A stretch of 64,000 nt of DNA, from assembly GCF_000091045.1 (NCBI RefSeq), contig NC_006685.1:357001-421000 (forward strand), read 5' to 3'. Of this stretch, positions 24,105-40,549 are shown piece after piece. A model generated the notes under the pieces. It did not search any database and was not told the DNA's origin. It saw nothing but the letters and a program-made list of their open reading frames with translations. Both the position numbers and the translations under genes were made by a program. Origin of the DNA: Cryptococcus deneoformans JEC21 (taxonomy: Eukaryota > Basidiomycota > Tremellomycetes > Tremellales > Cryptococcaceae). How positions within the stretch are numbered: position 1 is the first letter of the stretch; every line of letters begins with the position of its first letter.

Positions 24105-25639
24105 ATGCCCAAGGCTCTTCCTACCCCCACTTTGCCTCTCAATGGCCTTTTCCCTATCGCCAAACCTTCAGGCAAAAGCTCGTAAATGACTATCTTTTAT
24201 AATCTTAGAATCGAAGACTAATTATTTGCAGTATGAGAGTAATTGACAGAATAACGCCACTTCTGCTCGACTCTAAACTGTTTGACGATCCCGTGAAGCG
24301 TGCGCAGCCGCAAATGAAGGGAAAACGTAAGAAGAATCTAACTCAGTTTGGTCTCAAAATTGGTCAAGGTGGAACTCTTGATCCTTTGGCCGATGGTGTG
24401 TTAGGTGGGTGCAGTATGTTCGTTCTTCTGGGAGATGAGTGTTGATGGCAGCTCAGTTTTGGGTGTTAACCGGGGCACAAAACATTTGAATCAGTTCCTT
24501 GAGTGTAGCAAGGTATGCGAGAAACTCGTTTCATTCAGTATATGCTGTGCTAATTATACTATCAGGAATATGAAAGCATAGGTTTGATTGGAGCAACGAC
24601 CACATCTATGGACGCGGACGATCCTGTCCTGTCTACTGCCCCTTGGGAGCACATCACTCGAGAGGATGTTGAAAAAGTTTTAGATCGCTTTCGAGGCGAG
24701 ATCATGCAGGTGCCTCCCATGTGGGTATTATCAGTCTCAGGTGTATAATTTACTGACTTTGATCATAGCTTCTCTGCGTTGAAGATGGACGGTAAGCCGC
24801 TCTACGAGTATGCTCGAGAATCAAAACCTCTTCCTCGACCCATTCCTGCACGAAAGTGCCAGGTATCTATCGAACTGATAGATTTTACTCCTGCATCTGT
24901 CACTCCTGGCGACGGTGGGCATGATTACCACTGGCCCGAGAAAAGGCTTACATCTGAAGAGAAGGAAACCTTCAGGAGACTGACTGAGATTGTGCACAAT
25001 GCACAAACAGGTCCTGTTGAAACTGCAAAAACTTCTGGAAATAAGGATCAAGTGGAAGAGGAAAAACTAAGGGTTGTAGAGCCTCTGGTGCCCGACCTTG
25101 ACGCTCCCGAATATCCCGAAATCTCGCCAAATAACGGTTTGCGTCCCCCAACCTTTACAGTTCGTATGACAGTTTCAAGCGGAACCTATGTGAGGTCGAT
25201 CGTCAATGATATTGGATTAGCGCTTGGCTGCGGTGCCCATGTCGTTAAATTGACTAGAACAAGGCAGGGAGAGTTTAGTCTCTACGGTGATGAGAAGGCT
25301 TTGAGCACGGCGTCTGCCTCTGCCCCGGCTGAGGGCGAAGAAGCTAGTGTGAATGAGGACAGACGGGAAGCCCCGGGTCCTTCTGGTGGCAGTATTCCTT
25401 GGACAGTCTGGGAACGTGCTCTTGCTGAGAGGGATGAGATGATTAAACGGGAAAAGCTGGAGAAGGAAGAAGCTATCATGGCCGGGATGAGTGCAGAGGA
25501 AATCCATCAAGTCTATAATCCTGAGGCTATCAAGCAGAGAAGGTGGGAAGGAGGGTGGAAAGAATGGGAAGTAGAGGTGCTGAAGCGGTTCAAGCCTGTG
25601 CCTGTACCCATCAACGGAGGTCATGGATTTAGAATTTAA
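24105..25639 (+). CDS. PUS4: tRNA pseudouridine-55 synthase (TruB/Pus4 family)
   Basis: Starts [20 protein letters not shown] at 24105. The TruB motifs are present: [13 protein letters not shown] at the N-terminus, [14 protein letters not shown] with the catalytic Asp, and [13 protein letters not shown] plus [19 protein letters not shown]. The later [20 protein letters not shown] is the conserved KxS-like region. An insert rich in Glu follows and the end contains [13 protein letters not shown]. About 430 aa with four introns. Pus4 makes the near-universal Psi55 in the T loop of cytosolic and mitochondrial tRNAs in yeast. The open frame continues upstream to 23940, but without an ATG. Convergent with USB1, with only 18 bp between stops. 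Confidence 0.95.
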
Positions 25640-25657
25640 CTGTAATTCTATGTATCA

Positions 25658-26742
25658 TCATGCTAGCTTAAGGGGGATTGTGGCGATTTCCTTGGCTACC
25701 TTTACTTCCACTGACGATATAGTCCAACCCCCAGCGGGCTGAGCCTTGAGAACTTCTGATTCGAATATTGAGTTAACCCTATCCAGGTCTTCTTCGCCGA
25801 ATGGCAACCCTGGAGTTTCTTCTGATCGGTCACCGAAAGCCGAAAGATTGCCTCGCGAAGTATCCTGGTCATTTGTCTTGGTAGAGAAAAGTGTCCAGGC
25901 GAATGAAGTGTGGAATTCTGGGTTGTCGTGATATGTCGGCAGATGAATTTTCTTCAAAGTGGGGTCAAGCACGACATCTACTATTTTTTTCAGCTAGATA
26001 ATAAATGAGCTTTTTGTTCTTTCTTAATTTCCTTTAGATGCAGCTCTTACCTCACTCACACCCGCACCCACCCTCAACGCCAGGAAAACTCTGTTAGATC
26101 CACCGCCGGTAACTTCATTGTAGTACGCTTTGACTGAGCCTGTCAAACTTAACTTGAAGGTACATATTTGCCCTAATCGACTGGCGAGTTCATCCTTAAA
26201 TGGTTGAATCTGATGGCGTCGAAGAGGCACTGGACGAGTGAGCGAGATATGTAAGCTGGGAAGAAGAGCGTGTATAGGGTTCGGAGAAGGTGGTAACTTG
26301 GCAATGATTGTTTCCAGGATTTTTGAAAGCCTTAATGGGATAGACACTGCATATTGTATCAGTTTATATCAAAGCGAAGAAGTCTGAGGAATGGAAAACA
26401 GCGCACACGAAAGATAGACATGAGTGTTGTATTCTCCATCAACGTATGGGCGGGAACGCTTGCGGCCTTGATGCAGTGATGGGTCATCCTTGGGGGCTAT
26501 TTTATTGAACCATGAGCTTCTGCAAGTTAATGCTTGGGTTTCTAGGCCCTATATAGCTTACCGGTGTCAAAAGTTAAAGGCAAGCTGGGTAGTTTCTTTT
26601 GCCTAGACACATATCAGTCTCCTATGCGTTTGGTGAAGTCAAACACTCAGTATAAAACGAACTTTTTGGAAGGACTGGCCGATTTCTGAAGAGCATGTCC
26701 TTCCTCATCATCCGAGGACGAACCGTAATCGACTAATGCCAT
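25658..26742 (-). CDS. USB1: U6 snRNA 3'-5' phosphodiesterase Usb1
   Basis: Starts MALVDYGSSSDDEEGHAL at 26742, a beginning shared by Usb1 proteins. Two HxS/T motifs of the 2H phosphodiesterase fold are visible: LHISLTRPVPLRRHQ in the middle and EFHTSFAWTLF near the C-terminus. Between them are FKLSLTGSVKAYYNEVTGGG and FLALRVGAG. Length about 290 aa with several introns. Usb1 trims the oligo-U tail of U6 snRNA and leaves a protective phosphate end, supporting splicing. Start codons of this gene and the METTL21-type gene are 177 bp apart and divergent. Confidence 0.93.
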
Positions 26743-26919
26743 CTGGTTCCCATCGCTGTGGAGTGTGGGTGAAGAGGGCAGATGTATGAAAGAGATAACC
26801 AGCGAATCGACAACGAGAACCAAACCTGTAAACAAATAAATAGCTCCGTCGCAGCACACAATTCCATCTCCCCTTTCCTTCGCTTGGAGTATTTCCTTCA
26901 TCACATTACACAGGTCAGA

Positions 26920-28566
26920 ATGTACTGGTACATTTCTTTTCTGAGGCCTCCGCCTGTATCTACTTCCAATACGGACCAGAGGATCACCATTACTCCACAG
27001 GTCGCTAACGATCTGCGTACCGAGTGAGTTTTTCTTTTTCATTTATCCCGTCCAAATGTGAGACGTAAGCTGATCGCTGACTTAGATTGCGTTATGAGCC
27101 CACCACGATATACTATACTTGGCAGCGAGTTATTCCAAGTATTTCTATCGCCACGACTCTCCAAGAATTGACGACATTTATTCCTCCAGGGAGCACGTAC
27201 AAACCTCTAGATGTCCCTTTACCGAAGAATGTGCAAGTGGGAGAGTCATGGCGTCTCGGTCTTTTTTCCCATAATGAAAATCCGCATAGTTCAAATGGGC
27301 TATTAAGCGGGGAGGAACGGAAATGGAAGTTGGAACCTACAAATGAACTGCTAGACCTGATCGACGACACTCCAGATGTTTTGGGCGTCTGGTCAGAAGG
27401 CATTGAAATAGCCCGTGCTGTATCTGGCCTCAATTCCGGTACGATCCGCGGACTTGGTAGACAAAAGGAGCCTTCAATAGATAAGGGAAAATCAAAGGGA
27501 AAAAGCAAAGGGAAAGAAAAGGAGAAGGAGAGAGATGATCGACCAAAGCAAGGAAGAATAATGAGAGAATGGGCGTTACCTGAAGAGGGAACTTTGAGAA
27601 TCATTGAACAGACCTCTTTCGACCTTGACAAGGTTTGATTCTCCCTTGTCATTCAGCCCGGTAGTCGTTGATTGAATCCTCTAGAAAGTATGGGACTCTG
27701 GCCTGGCTCTGTCAGCCTGGTTTTGGAAGCATCTTGCCAACGAAGGATCACTACCTCTAACAGGCCAGAAGATCTTCACTCTCTTGAAGAGGCAAGAAAA
27801 ACTCAGAATTGTTGAACTCGGTCCGCATCCACCCTCGCATTTTAATATATAGTGAAATAATGTCTGATGCTCAGTGACTGTTTAGGCACCGGTACCGGCC
27901 TCGTGTCTATAGTTCTCTCCCTTGCACTCAAGCGCATCGCCTCTTTGGAAAGAAAGATAACAGCAACTGATCTCGGTAAGTGTAGTTTGGCTAGTTTGGC
28001 TTGTACCTCTATCATGACTTGACTGCTAACTATGTTTCAGAATCTGCCATACCTCTCATGGACGAAAACATTGCTCTCAACAATCTAAACTCCCAGATGA
28101 ACCATATCTCTACTGACCACGAGAATGAACAAGGAGAGCAGTCCAAGGGTACCTTGGTCGACGCGAGGGTACTAGACTGGGATCAGCCTATACCTGCTTG
28201 GGTGAATAATGACCATCCAGAGCTTGTAATGTACGTTCATCAGATCAAAGTAAAAGGAACTCTGTGGATTTTATACTGAACGTCGTTTTCTTGTCCGATA
28301 GAGCCGCAGATGTTACCTACAATACTAGCGCGTTTCCCTCTCTACTCTCTACTCTCACTTCCCTTCTCCTCCCTTCGGCTTCTTCTGCCAGTTTACCAAA
28401 TAGACCATTATTGGTATTGGCGTACAAGGAGCGCGATCCGGCTGAACGCGAGTTATGGGGCATGCTGAAGGAAAAGGGCATAGATATGGTGATGGTGGAT
28501 GAAATTAAAGGTGCCGAGGATTATGGATCAACCGAGATTTGGATTGGGGGAAGCAGCCTTTCTTGA
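26920..28566 (+). CDS. METTL21-family protein methyltransferase
   Basis: Starts MYWYISFLRPPPVSTSNTDQ at 26920; an intron joins VANDLRTE to LRYEPTTIYYTWQR. A Lys/Glu-rich insert (KSKGKSKGKEKEKERDDRP) follows. The Rossmann methyltransferase core is spread over several exons: VWDSGLALSAWFWK, RIVELGTGTGLVSIVLSL (motif I), TDLESAIPLMDENIALN, ARVLDWDQPIPAW and VIAADVTYNTSAFPSL (post-II D-x-T-Y). The end has VLAYKERDPAERELW and stops at 28566. This set (ELGTGTG, DLxxxxPLMxxN, DVTY) marks the METTL21/VCP-KMT class that methylates lysines on elongation factors, chaperones or VCP. The substrate here is unknown. Confidence 0.88.
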
Positions 28567-28792
28567 ATGAAGTAATAGGTGCTGCACAAAATCGCATGAT
28601 AAGCGTCGCATGGAAATCAGGATGAGACGACTGGCACAATTTAGCATCTATGCATACTTTTTACAACCCAAGAACCAAAGCGCTAACTGCTTGTTTTGAT
28701 ACTTCTGACGAGCTTCGATGAATATATCGTTTTGTACTCCTTGCTTCTTCTTACACATGTATAAACTTTTTGAATAGTGGCTGAAAATTTGC

Positions 28793-31135
28793 TCATCCAT
28801 TGAGCCTAATCTCGTGCGTTATGGGCTTATTCAACCCGTTCGTCATCCCCAGCCCATTCACCCTTTCCATCAACATGTCCTTCCCTTGTGATTGTCCGTC
28901 CATAGTCGTCATACCGTTTGCGGCTCCATGCGCGACGGCGGCAGCGGCTGCCTGCAGACTAGCCTTCCCTTTCCCTTGCGGTTCATAAGCCAACACCAGC
29001 ATCCCGCTCTGGACCAGAAAGTCGAATATTCTCCCACTCTTGTTGACATCGATATTCAACATCTTTCTCGCGTCTCGCCGCCTCAGCAGACCTTGACGGC
29101 GTTCATTCTCACGTATATAGAGCTCCTTGATAGTGAGATAAGGTTTGGGCAAAACGCGGAGGGTAGAGCAGAGTGATTGTTCTTCGGATGAAAGGAGATC
29201 GAGAGAGGCCGAATTGGCAAGGTTGAGTGGTTGAGCTGTTAGGAATGTCAGCGATTGTTTGAGGCAGAATAGCGACATCACACCCACGAGGTTTGCGTCC
29301 AACTGCAGGGATGGCTCTGGGCGTAGGCTCTCGAGTTTTTGCATCTGGAAGAGGCGTAGCCATCGTACCGTGTAGGAACCGGTGCTGGCCGGCGTTGATT
29401 CTCGCACCAGACGGTAAGACTTCTGCTGGCTTTTGTGTGGGGAATTCCATTGACTGTTAAAGGAATCCTTAGTAAGTAAGGAATACTTTAGAAAAAAAAA
29501 AAGAGTTTGAAGAACTTACGCGTGTATTCTTGACATTATCATAGACATCCGCTTCAGCCGCTGTCGTTATTCCCATGCGACGGTATTCCTGGAGTTCCGC
29601 TATACGTCTTCGAAGAGTTTGTTCGTCTTTTTCATCGAGTTAGCGACGTACTTTTATCACAGACCACGAAAGAAACGTACAGATCAAACCTTCCACAAGA
29701 ACTTCAAAGTCTTCGGCAGTCTGTAATTTTGCAAATGGTTTATAACGTTGTACCAACTCTCTCTCCTCCTTGGTAAGTTTCTTATCTTGCGCTTGTATCT
29801 TTAAGTCATCATCAGTATTATTCTTCCGTCAGGGGAGAGAACATGTACTTACAGCCCGGTACTCTGTTAATCCCCTATCAAATATAATCTCCTTGGCATC
29901 CTCCCTCTTGTCCAACTTTGAGAAATAAATGTCCATCATCGCAAGCTTCACCTCAAGTTCATCGGGATCTTCGATCGCAGGGGACACTGGCTTGTCTTCC
30001 TTTTCATCTTCCTTTTGCTTTTCCTTTTTCACTTTTCCCTTTTTTTCCACGCCCTTTTCATCTTCTCCTCCTCCTTCTTCGTCTTCTTCCTCTTCTTCAT
30101 CTGGAGGACGAGTGATCTTTGCCTGTGGTTGTTCATCGCCACCGTACTGCATTACAAGTCCAAATTCCATATCCTTTACAGCCATTTCGGCATCATTGTC
30201 TACTTCGTGCTCGAATTCGAGACGAGCCGGCATGAAACCACCGATTTCGTGGTTTGTGGGTGCCGAGACTGGCGGGGCAGCGTTGGACGGAGGTAAAGCT
30301 GAATTGAATGTTAGCGAGGGTAAGAAGAGCTGAAAGAGGGCCATACCTTGCGGTTTACGAAGTTCCTCTATCCGAGCTTTCTTACGTTGCTGGAACTCAT
30401 CGGGATCATAAGGGAAGCTCCTGTCCATAGGCTGAAAATTCCGTCAACAAAGGGCATGTCAACAAACTCATGAACATACAGGCATGAATTCTCTTCTACG
30501 TCTCTTGGACTCATCCACCTTCTCGTCTGCTTCCTTCTCTTTCACCCTCAGGTCCTCTCCGTGTTCGCCCACACCCAGGTAAACTTGAAGGTAATGTTGT
30601 TCGCATTCCTCTTTAGTTCTTGTCCCAACATGTTGCGCTACTTCAGCCCAGTTACCCAGACCATTTTGAATGAGGCCAGATATTAACAGTAACTCTTCGT
30701 CGGCTCCCCAATCTGGGGTGAATATCGGTTGAGAGTTTTGTTCCTGTTTTCGATTAGACTGACCCTTGCGCAGTGAAGATAAGGACATACGACAACCATA
30801 TAATCATGCCATGCCTTGTGTTGCAAGCCTTCTTTACCCTCGCAAAAGCAAGTTGGACAGAGATCGACCTCCTCGCATTGCTTCATAGCACATTTTATGC
30901 GTACGGTATGAGTGATATCCACATGGCCTGCCTGTTTGTCAGCAGCCGTCGCGCAAAGGTGAGGCTATATGATGTGACATACAGAAATCACACGTATACT
31001 TGATACCTGGCTCGATAACTACACAATATCAGCAAAAGTCGTCGAAAGGACGATCAGATAAAAAACGATAGACGTACTAGGTCGGCTATCGTTTTGGGCA
31101 TTATCCACCCTCGGCTTCCTCTGCGTGACAGTCAT
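28793..31135 (-). CDS. ADA2: Ada2, SAGA transcription coactivator subunit
   Basis: Starts [19 protein letters not shown] at 31135. Domains in order: a ZZ zinc finger ([18 protein letters not shown], then [13 protein letters not shown] and [10 protein letters not shown]), a SANT domain ([40 protein letters not shown]), a conserved middle part with [20 protein letters not shown], and a C-terminal SWIRM domain ([51 protein letters not shown]). A long acidic-basic insert with [15 protein letters not shown] lies between ADA and middle regions. Ada2 binds Gcn5 and helps histone H3 acetylation. A Gly/Met-rich tail ends in THEIRLNG. Confidence 0.97.
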
Positions 31136-33437
<2,302 letters not shown>

Positions 33438-33558
33438 AGAGTGGGAATTTACGTAGTGATGCTTTGATAAAAGTTTTATTTTTAAATGCAACAGTCTTCA
33501 AAACAAGAATAATTCAATTCACGGAACTAGGTATTTGACCGGCAAGGTTGCATCCTAG

Positions 33559-33570
<12 letters not shown>

Positions 33571-33612
<42 letters not shown>

Positions 33613-33637
33613 GGAGATGGAGGTGATCTGCTTGACA

Positions 33638-33720
<83 letters not shown>

Positions 33721-33780
33721 GGGACTGTGCAAAACAAAAGTCGTTTATTAGCCCTGCCAGCAGGAAGCATTAAGAATTAT

Positions 33781-33834
<54 letters not shown>

Positions 33835-33847
33835 GCCCCTGACGTTG

Positions 33848-33890
<43 letters not shown>

Positions 33891-33979
33891 CAGAGATTTT
33901 CATCAGCCTTTCTCCCCCGTTTTTCAGATCCACGACCGTCCAACCACAAACTAACACTTCTCAAGAGGCTTGACGTTCT

Positions 33980-34039
<60 letters not shown>

Positions 34040-34040
34040 G

Positions 34041-34061
<21 letters not shown>
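33571..34061 (-). CDS. RPS20: 40S ribosomal protein S20 (uS10)
   Basis: Starts [20 protein letters not shown] at 34061 and ends at TAA 33573-33571. Exons join as [53 protein letters not shown] and [20 protein letters not shown]. These match eukaryotic uS10 throughout. About 120 aa, normal. Introns are at 33953 and 33785-33728. It functions in the 40S head in the cytosol. It shares a 314 bp divergent promoter with TRM112. Confidence 0.97.
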
Positions 34062-34076
<15 letters not shown>

Positions 34077-34084
34077 GGTTTTGA

Positions 34085-34126
<42 letters not shown>

Positions 34127-34375
34127 GATGAGCTGAAAAGGAAAGAGGAAGACAGCTGCGAGGATTCAAATCGCATGCGAGAGGGAGAATTTGGCGGAAT
34201 TTGGGTGACGTGGATTATTATTTGCAAAAGGATTAGTATTACGTAACGTCAAGTTACCACTGTTTTTGTTTTTCTGACGACGACCCAGCGAGCGCCGGGG
34301 GATATGGAATGATGAGACATTGGGATATTGCAGAAACTCGAGACGCTACCATATTCAACCAACTCATCCGCCAAC
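34062..34375. other. Shared divergent promoter of RPS20 and TRM112
   Basis: 314 bp between the divergent start codons. A TTACGTAA palindrome is at 34239-34246, near the middle. No gene inside. Confidence 0.6.
34239..34246. promoter_or_regulatory. TTACGTAA palindrome between RPS20 and TRM112
   Basis: The third copy in this window of a perfect TTACGTAA in a gene-start region. It could contribute to joint control of two translation genes. Inferred. Confidence 0.4.
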
Positions 34376-35067
34376 ATGGTCAGATTAATCACCCATAACA
34401 TGCTTGCTTGCCACGTCAGTAAGTTACACTCTTTCATTCCATCCGCTCATCATCCTGAACTTTACACAACTGATCTCTCTCGCTTTTTTTTTTCCAGAGA
34501 ACTGCACAAAGGACAACTTTCCCCTCGTCTTCTCAGAGGTAGAGCTCGTTGAACGACCGGCACCTATCAATCCGGATTTCATCAAGCGATTCTTGCCCAA
34601 ACTCGATTGGAAGGCTTTGGTGGATACTGCTCGGTCTGTGAGTATGAGCCGGGGGTGGTAGTCGCATTTTCGCCCACGAATAGTCAAGAGTATTGACTTG
34701 ACTATCATTACAGCTCGGTGATACTAGTCTCCCCGATACCATGCCTGAAAACTGGACAGATGAGGAAATACAAGCTTTACACCATGTCCTTTTCGAGGTA
34801 TGTCTTGCAATAATTTCATCGGTCCAGTTGTAATTTGGGCCGCGAGACAACGAACAACTGAATGATGTGAAAACAGTTGCATGTGGAGGAAGGAATCATG
34901 ACATGTCGAGGGTGTGGCCATGCCTACCCTGTGGCTAACGGTATCCCCAATATGGTAAGTCAGATTTTGGAATTTGGTCTATGAAGCAAAAGCCAAGAGG
35001 GAAAAAAGAAAAAGGACTGATTAATTTGGTTTGACAGTTGCTCGCTGAGCACGAGGTTGGCAGATGA
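34376..35067 (+). CDS. TRM112: Trm112, methyltransferase activator zinc protein
   Basis: Starts MVRLITHNMLACHVKNCT at 34376. Conserved segments follow: NFPLVFSEVELVERPAPINP, FIKRFLPKLDWKALVDTAR, LPDTMPENWTDEEIQALHH and EEGIMTCRGCGHAYPVANGI, ending NMLLAEHEVGR. The zinc-binding Cys residues CHVKNC and CRGCG are present. About 125 aa over several short introns. Trm112 activates several methyltransferases acting on tRNA, rRNA and translation factors. Converges on PFS2 with an 86 bp gap. Confidence 0.97.
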
Positions 35068-35119
35068 GCTGCGTGCAAGTTTTGCACATTAGATAGTTTG
35101 TTGTACAATAACCATGATG

Positions 35120-35142
35120 CATTTCTCTCTCTCTCTCTCTAT
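35120..35142 (+). repeat. CT dinucleotide microsatellite
   Basis: A run of about eight to nine CT units lies in the short gap between the convergent TRM112 and PFS2 stop codons, most likely in 3' UTR. Confidence 0.7.
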
Positions 35143-35153
35143 GTCGTTTTGTT

Positions 35154-36772
35154 CTATCTCCGTCCATCCCGACCGTACCCTCCTCCTCCTCCACCACCAC
35201 CACCACCGCCGTACTGGCCATACCCGCCGGAAGCGGAAGCGCCGTAATTTCCTTGGCCACCTGGATTATTATTCTGAGGGGGTCCCTGAGGAGGTCGATT
35301 ATAAGGATAACTTTGAGGAGGAGCACCGGGTCCAGGGGGCATAGCGTAATTGGGTGCGGGCGGATAGCCGGGTTGGTTGTTGGGCGGAGGAGGGTAGGAT
35401 GACGGCGGGTAAGGGGGATAGTTGGGAGGAGCAGGGGGGTAATTGTATCCCCCTTGACCTGGTGGAGGACCGGGAGGAGGTCCCCCTGGCCCACGGCCAT
35501 ACATCTGATTACCTCTTGGATCCTGTCTTCCCCCTCGTGAATCTCTATCTCTATCCATTCCCCCTCTGTCTCCTCCCCCGTTCCTATCCCGATCTGCAAA
35601 CCCACCACGCGAGCCGTGATTATGCCGAAGCATATCGTTCTGACTAGGAAGCGCCGACCTTCCTCGTGGGAACTGACCGCCTTGTGCTTGTCCTTGGGCA
35701 CCAGGACCGGGAGGTCCCATGGACGAAGGGGTGGATACCCGCGATGGCGGGGTGCCAGCATGGACATTGGGCGCACCCAGTCCTGGAAGACCGGATGGCC
35801 CTCCGCCTGTCGTCGTCGGGCCGGTCTTGACGCTGTTGACAGCGGCAACGAGGTTGGACAAACCGGGTAAAGCGACTTGCTGCTTATCGCCGCCGCCGCC
35901 GCCGCCACCGCCTGCAGCGTTCGCAGGAGGGGCGTTCGTCCCCCATTCACGCTTTGTGATGCGTTCCAGTTCTTTTTGGGCAGCGCCTTCCTCGGTAAGA
36001 TGCCATTTATCGAATTCTTGTCCCCCCGGCGGTCTTGCACGACACCAGAATCTCGCTGTAAAGTCCTTTGATCCCGAACAGAGAATATGGCCAAGGGGAT
36101 GGAAAGAGAGGGAGAAGACTGCGTCCTCATGAGCGGCTGAAAGCGTGGTGATGGGTGTAGAGGGAGTGGGGGAGAGGAGGGAAAAGTAGTTGATAGTGCC
36201 GAGAGCGTCGCCGGAAACTAGGAGAGAGTGATGGATCGGGTGCCATTCGATGCAGTTGACTTCTTTTTCGTGGCCCTTTAAGACTTCCAGCTCGCGAAAG
36301 GTACGAATGTCAAAGAGGCGAATGACGGAATCTTGGCCGGCTGTCGCCACGAGATGGCCATCGGGAGACCATCGGCATGTGTTGATGGTGGATTTGGAAG
36401 AGTGGCTGTGGATGATTAGCGGTTATATGTAAAATGGCTACTTCAAAACGACGCACAGTGTAGAGAGATCTTTGCCTGTTCGTGGGTCCCAAAATTTTAC
36501 GAGCATGTCTTTGGAACCGGAAACGATAAGACCCTTTGTGGGGTGCCAGTCGACGCATCTCACATCCCAACCGTGGCCTGCTCAGCGTCAGCTTACAGCA
36601 CTCGCCGGTAAAACTCGACGCACCACTCAGACTTCTTTCTTCCTTGGCTTCTCTATAGCTCCAAATCTTGACAAGCCCATCATCTCCACAAGTCACAAAA
36701 CGCTCATCGTTCGGACTCCAACTAACATCATGACAAGCTTCTCGATGCCCCTGGAAACCATGTATATTTGTG

Positions 36773-36804
<32 letters not shown>

Positions 36805-37037
36805 TTTGTCGGCTGAAACAAGCGCCTGGCCGTTGTGCGAGTAGGTGAAGGACCGGATAGAGTCGTCGTGTACCTGAGTAATGGACTCGTAGTTGAAAGA
36901 GGCACCGTTCCAGAGCGTGAATTGGCCCTTGTCATTGCCTGTGAGCAGACGACGGGCGTCTGGTGTCCACTGCCGAGCATGTAAGCCCATGTGTCCATGT
37001 GCGGAAGGAGACACCTACTCTGACGACACGGGTGGGA

Positions 37038-37072
<35 letters not shown>

Positions 37073-37349
37073 ATCACATATAGACGTCGACGGGTTTGAC
37101 CGGAGTGCTACAGGCGGAAGAAACTGGATGGCTGTCAGACATTACCACGCACACAGCCGACAGATACACACGTTGACAATATCAGACGGGTTAGGGTGTA
37201 TGGCTGGCCTGAATTCGTGGACGCCCTTGAGCTTGTTCAGCTGCAGAGGCGGTCAGAAGGCAGAGCGAAGCGGCAGACGAACGACGCACCATTCTCCATT
37301 TCTGGACGCCGCCCTGGTAGTCGACCGTCCGCCTCGGCTTTATCTTCCT

Positions 37350-37400
<51 letters not shown>

Positions 37401-37535
37401 CTCGAGGACCTCTTCGTTGTCCGGGTGGAGGGGTTCGCGGTAGCGGGAGGGGCGCCATGTGTCGTTGGCTGCGGGGTCTGCGGGGCCTGGGAGCGGGTGG
37501 CCGTGCTGGTCTGCGGGGACGGTGGGCGCTGTCAT
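35154..37535 (-). CDS. PFS2: Pfs2/WDR33, pre-mRNA 3'-end processing WD40 protein
   Basis: Starts [20 protein letters not shown] at 37535. After [13 protein letters not shown], exons give [53 protein letters not shown] and [20 protein letters not shown]. Then come [40 protein letters not shown] and [20 protein letters not shown]. These repeats match WDR33/Pfs2, the CPF/CPSF subunit that helps read AAUAAA. A long C-terminal part is Gly/Pro/Tyr-rich with RGG and PPGPPPG runs, like WDR33 but larger than yeast Pfs2. It shares a short promoter with ABD1. Confidence 0.95.
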
Positions 37536-37682
37536 GGCGCTGGCTGTGGGCTGAGTGGATCCACGGATATCGAGGAGTAGTGGAGGAATAAATGCGGCTT
37601 CAATTTGGCCAAACGCCGCGCTTCGTCGCTGGACTTTTCGCTTTTATTTTTCCCCGCCGGCAATGCCTCTGTACTGAGCAGG
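37536..37682. promoter_or_regulatory. 147-bp bidirectional promoter between PFS2 and ABD1
   Basis: Start codons of the two divergent genes are 147 bp apart, so they must share a promoter or overlap in their 5' leaders. An in-frame TTG at 37605 is not a likely ABD1 start. Confidence 0.7.
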
Positions 37683-40215
<2,533 letters not shown>

Positions 40216-40549
40216 TTCAACAACATAAAATCATAGACAACTTAATTGACGACTCATCATATCATGTGGCCCATCCTTTTTCTTTTTTTTTTAATTCGTC
40301 GATTCGTTAATGGATAGGGATGGGGGGGGGGGCTCGGGGCAGGAAGGAGGGAAAGACAACATAGGAATACCCGTTTTTCGGGCCTGTCAAGGTCATTGGG
40401 ATTTGAGCACAAATGGTTGTACTGTATGTTAAAAGTATTTTCTTGGCTTCTTTTTTTAGATACCATGAGGACAAAAAAAATGCATTTGCAGTTTCGCCAC
40501 CTTTCTTCTTTTCTTTAAATCAAGATTCGAGGCAGTTCTCGAGCAATGG
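40216..40549. other. Convergent 3' region with 11-bp G run
   Basis: 334 bp between the ABD1 and lipase stop codons. Contains T-rich tracts and an 11-nt G homopolymer at 40322-40332. Nothing coding is seen. Confidence 0.55.

Noticed and set aside
35021..36130. A 369-codon open frame on the minus strand overlapping PFS2
   Set aside because: Shadow frame of the repetitive Gly/Pro-rich PFS2 C-terminus; the PFS2 frame carries the WD40 repeats.
40322..40332. 11-bp G homopolymer as a functional G4 site
   Set aside because: A single isolated run in a convergent 3' region; more likely a simple homopolymer prone to length change.
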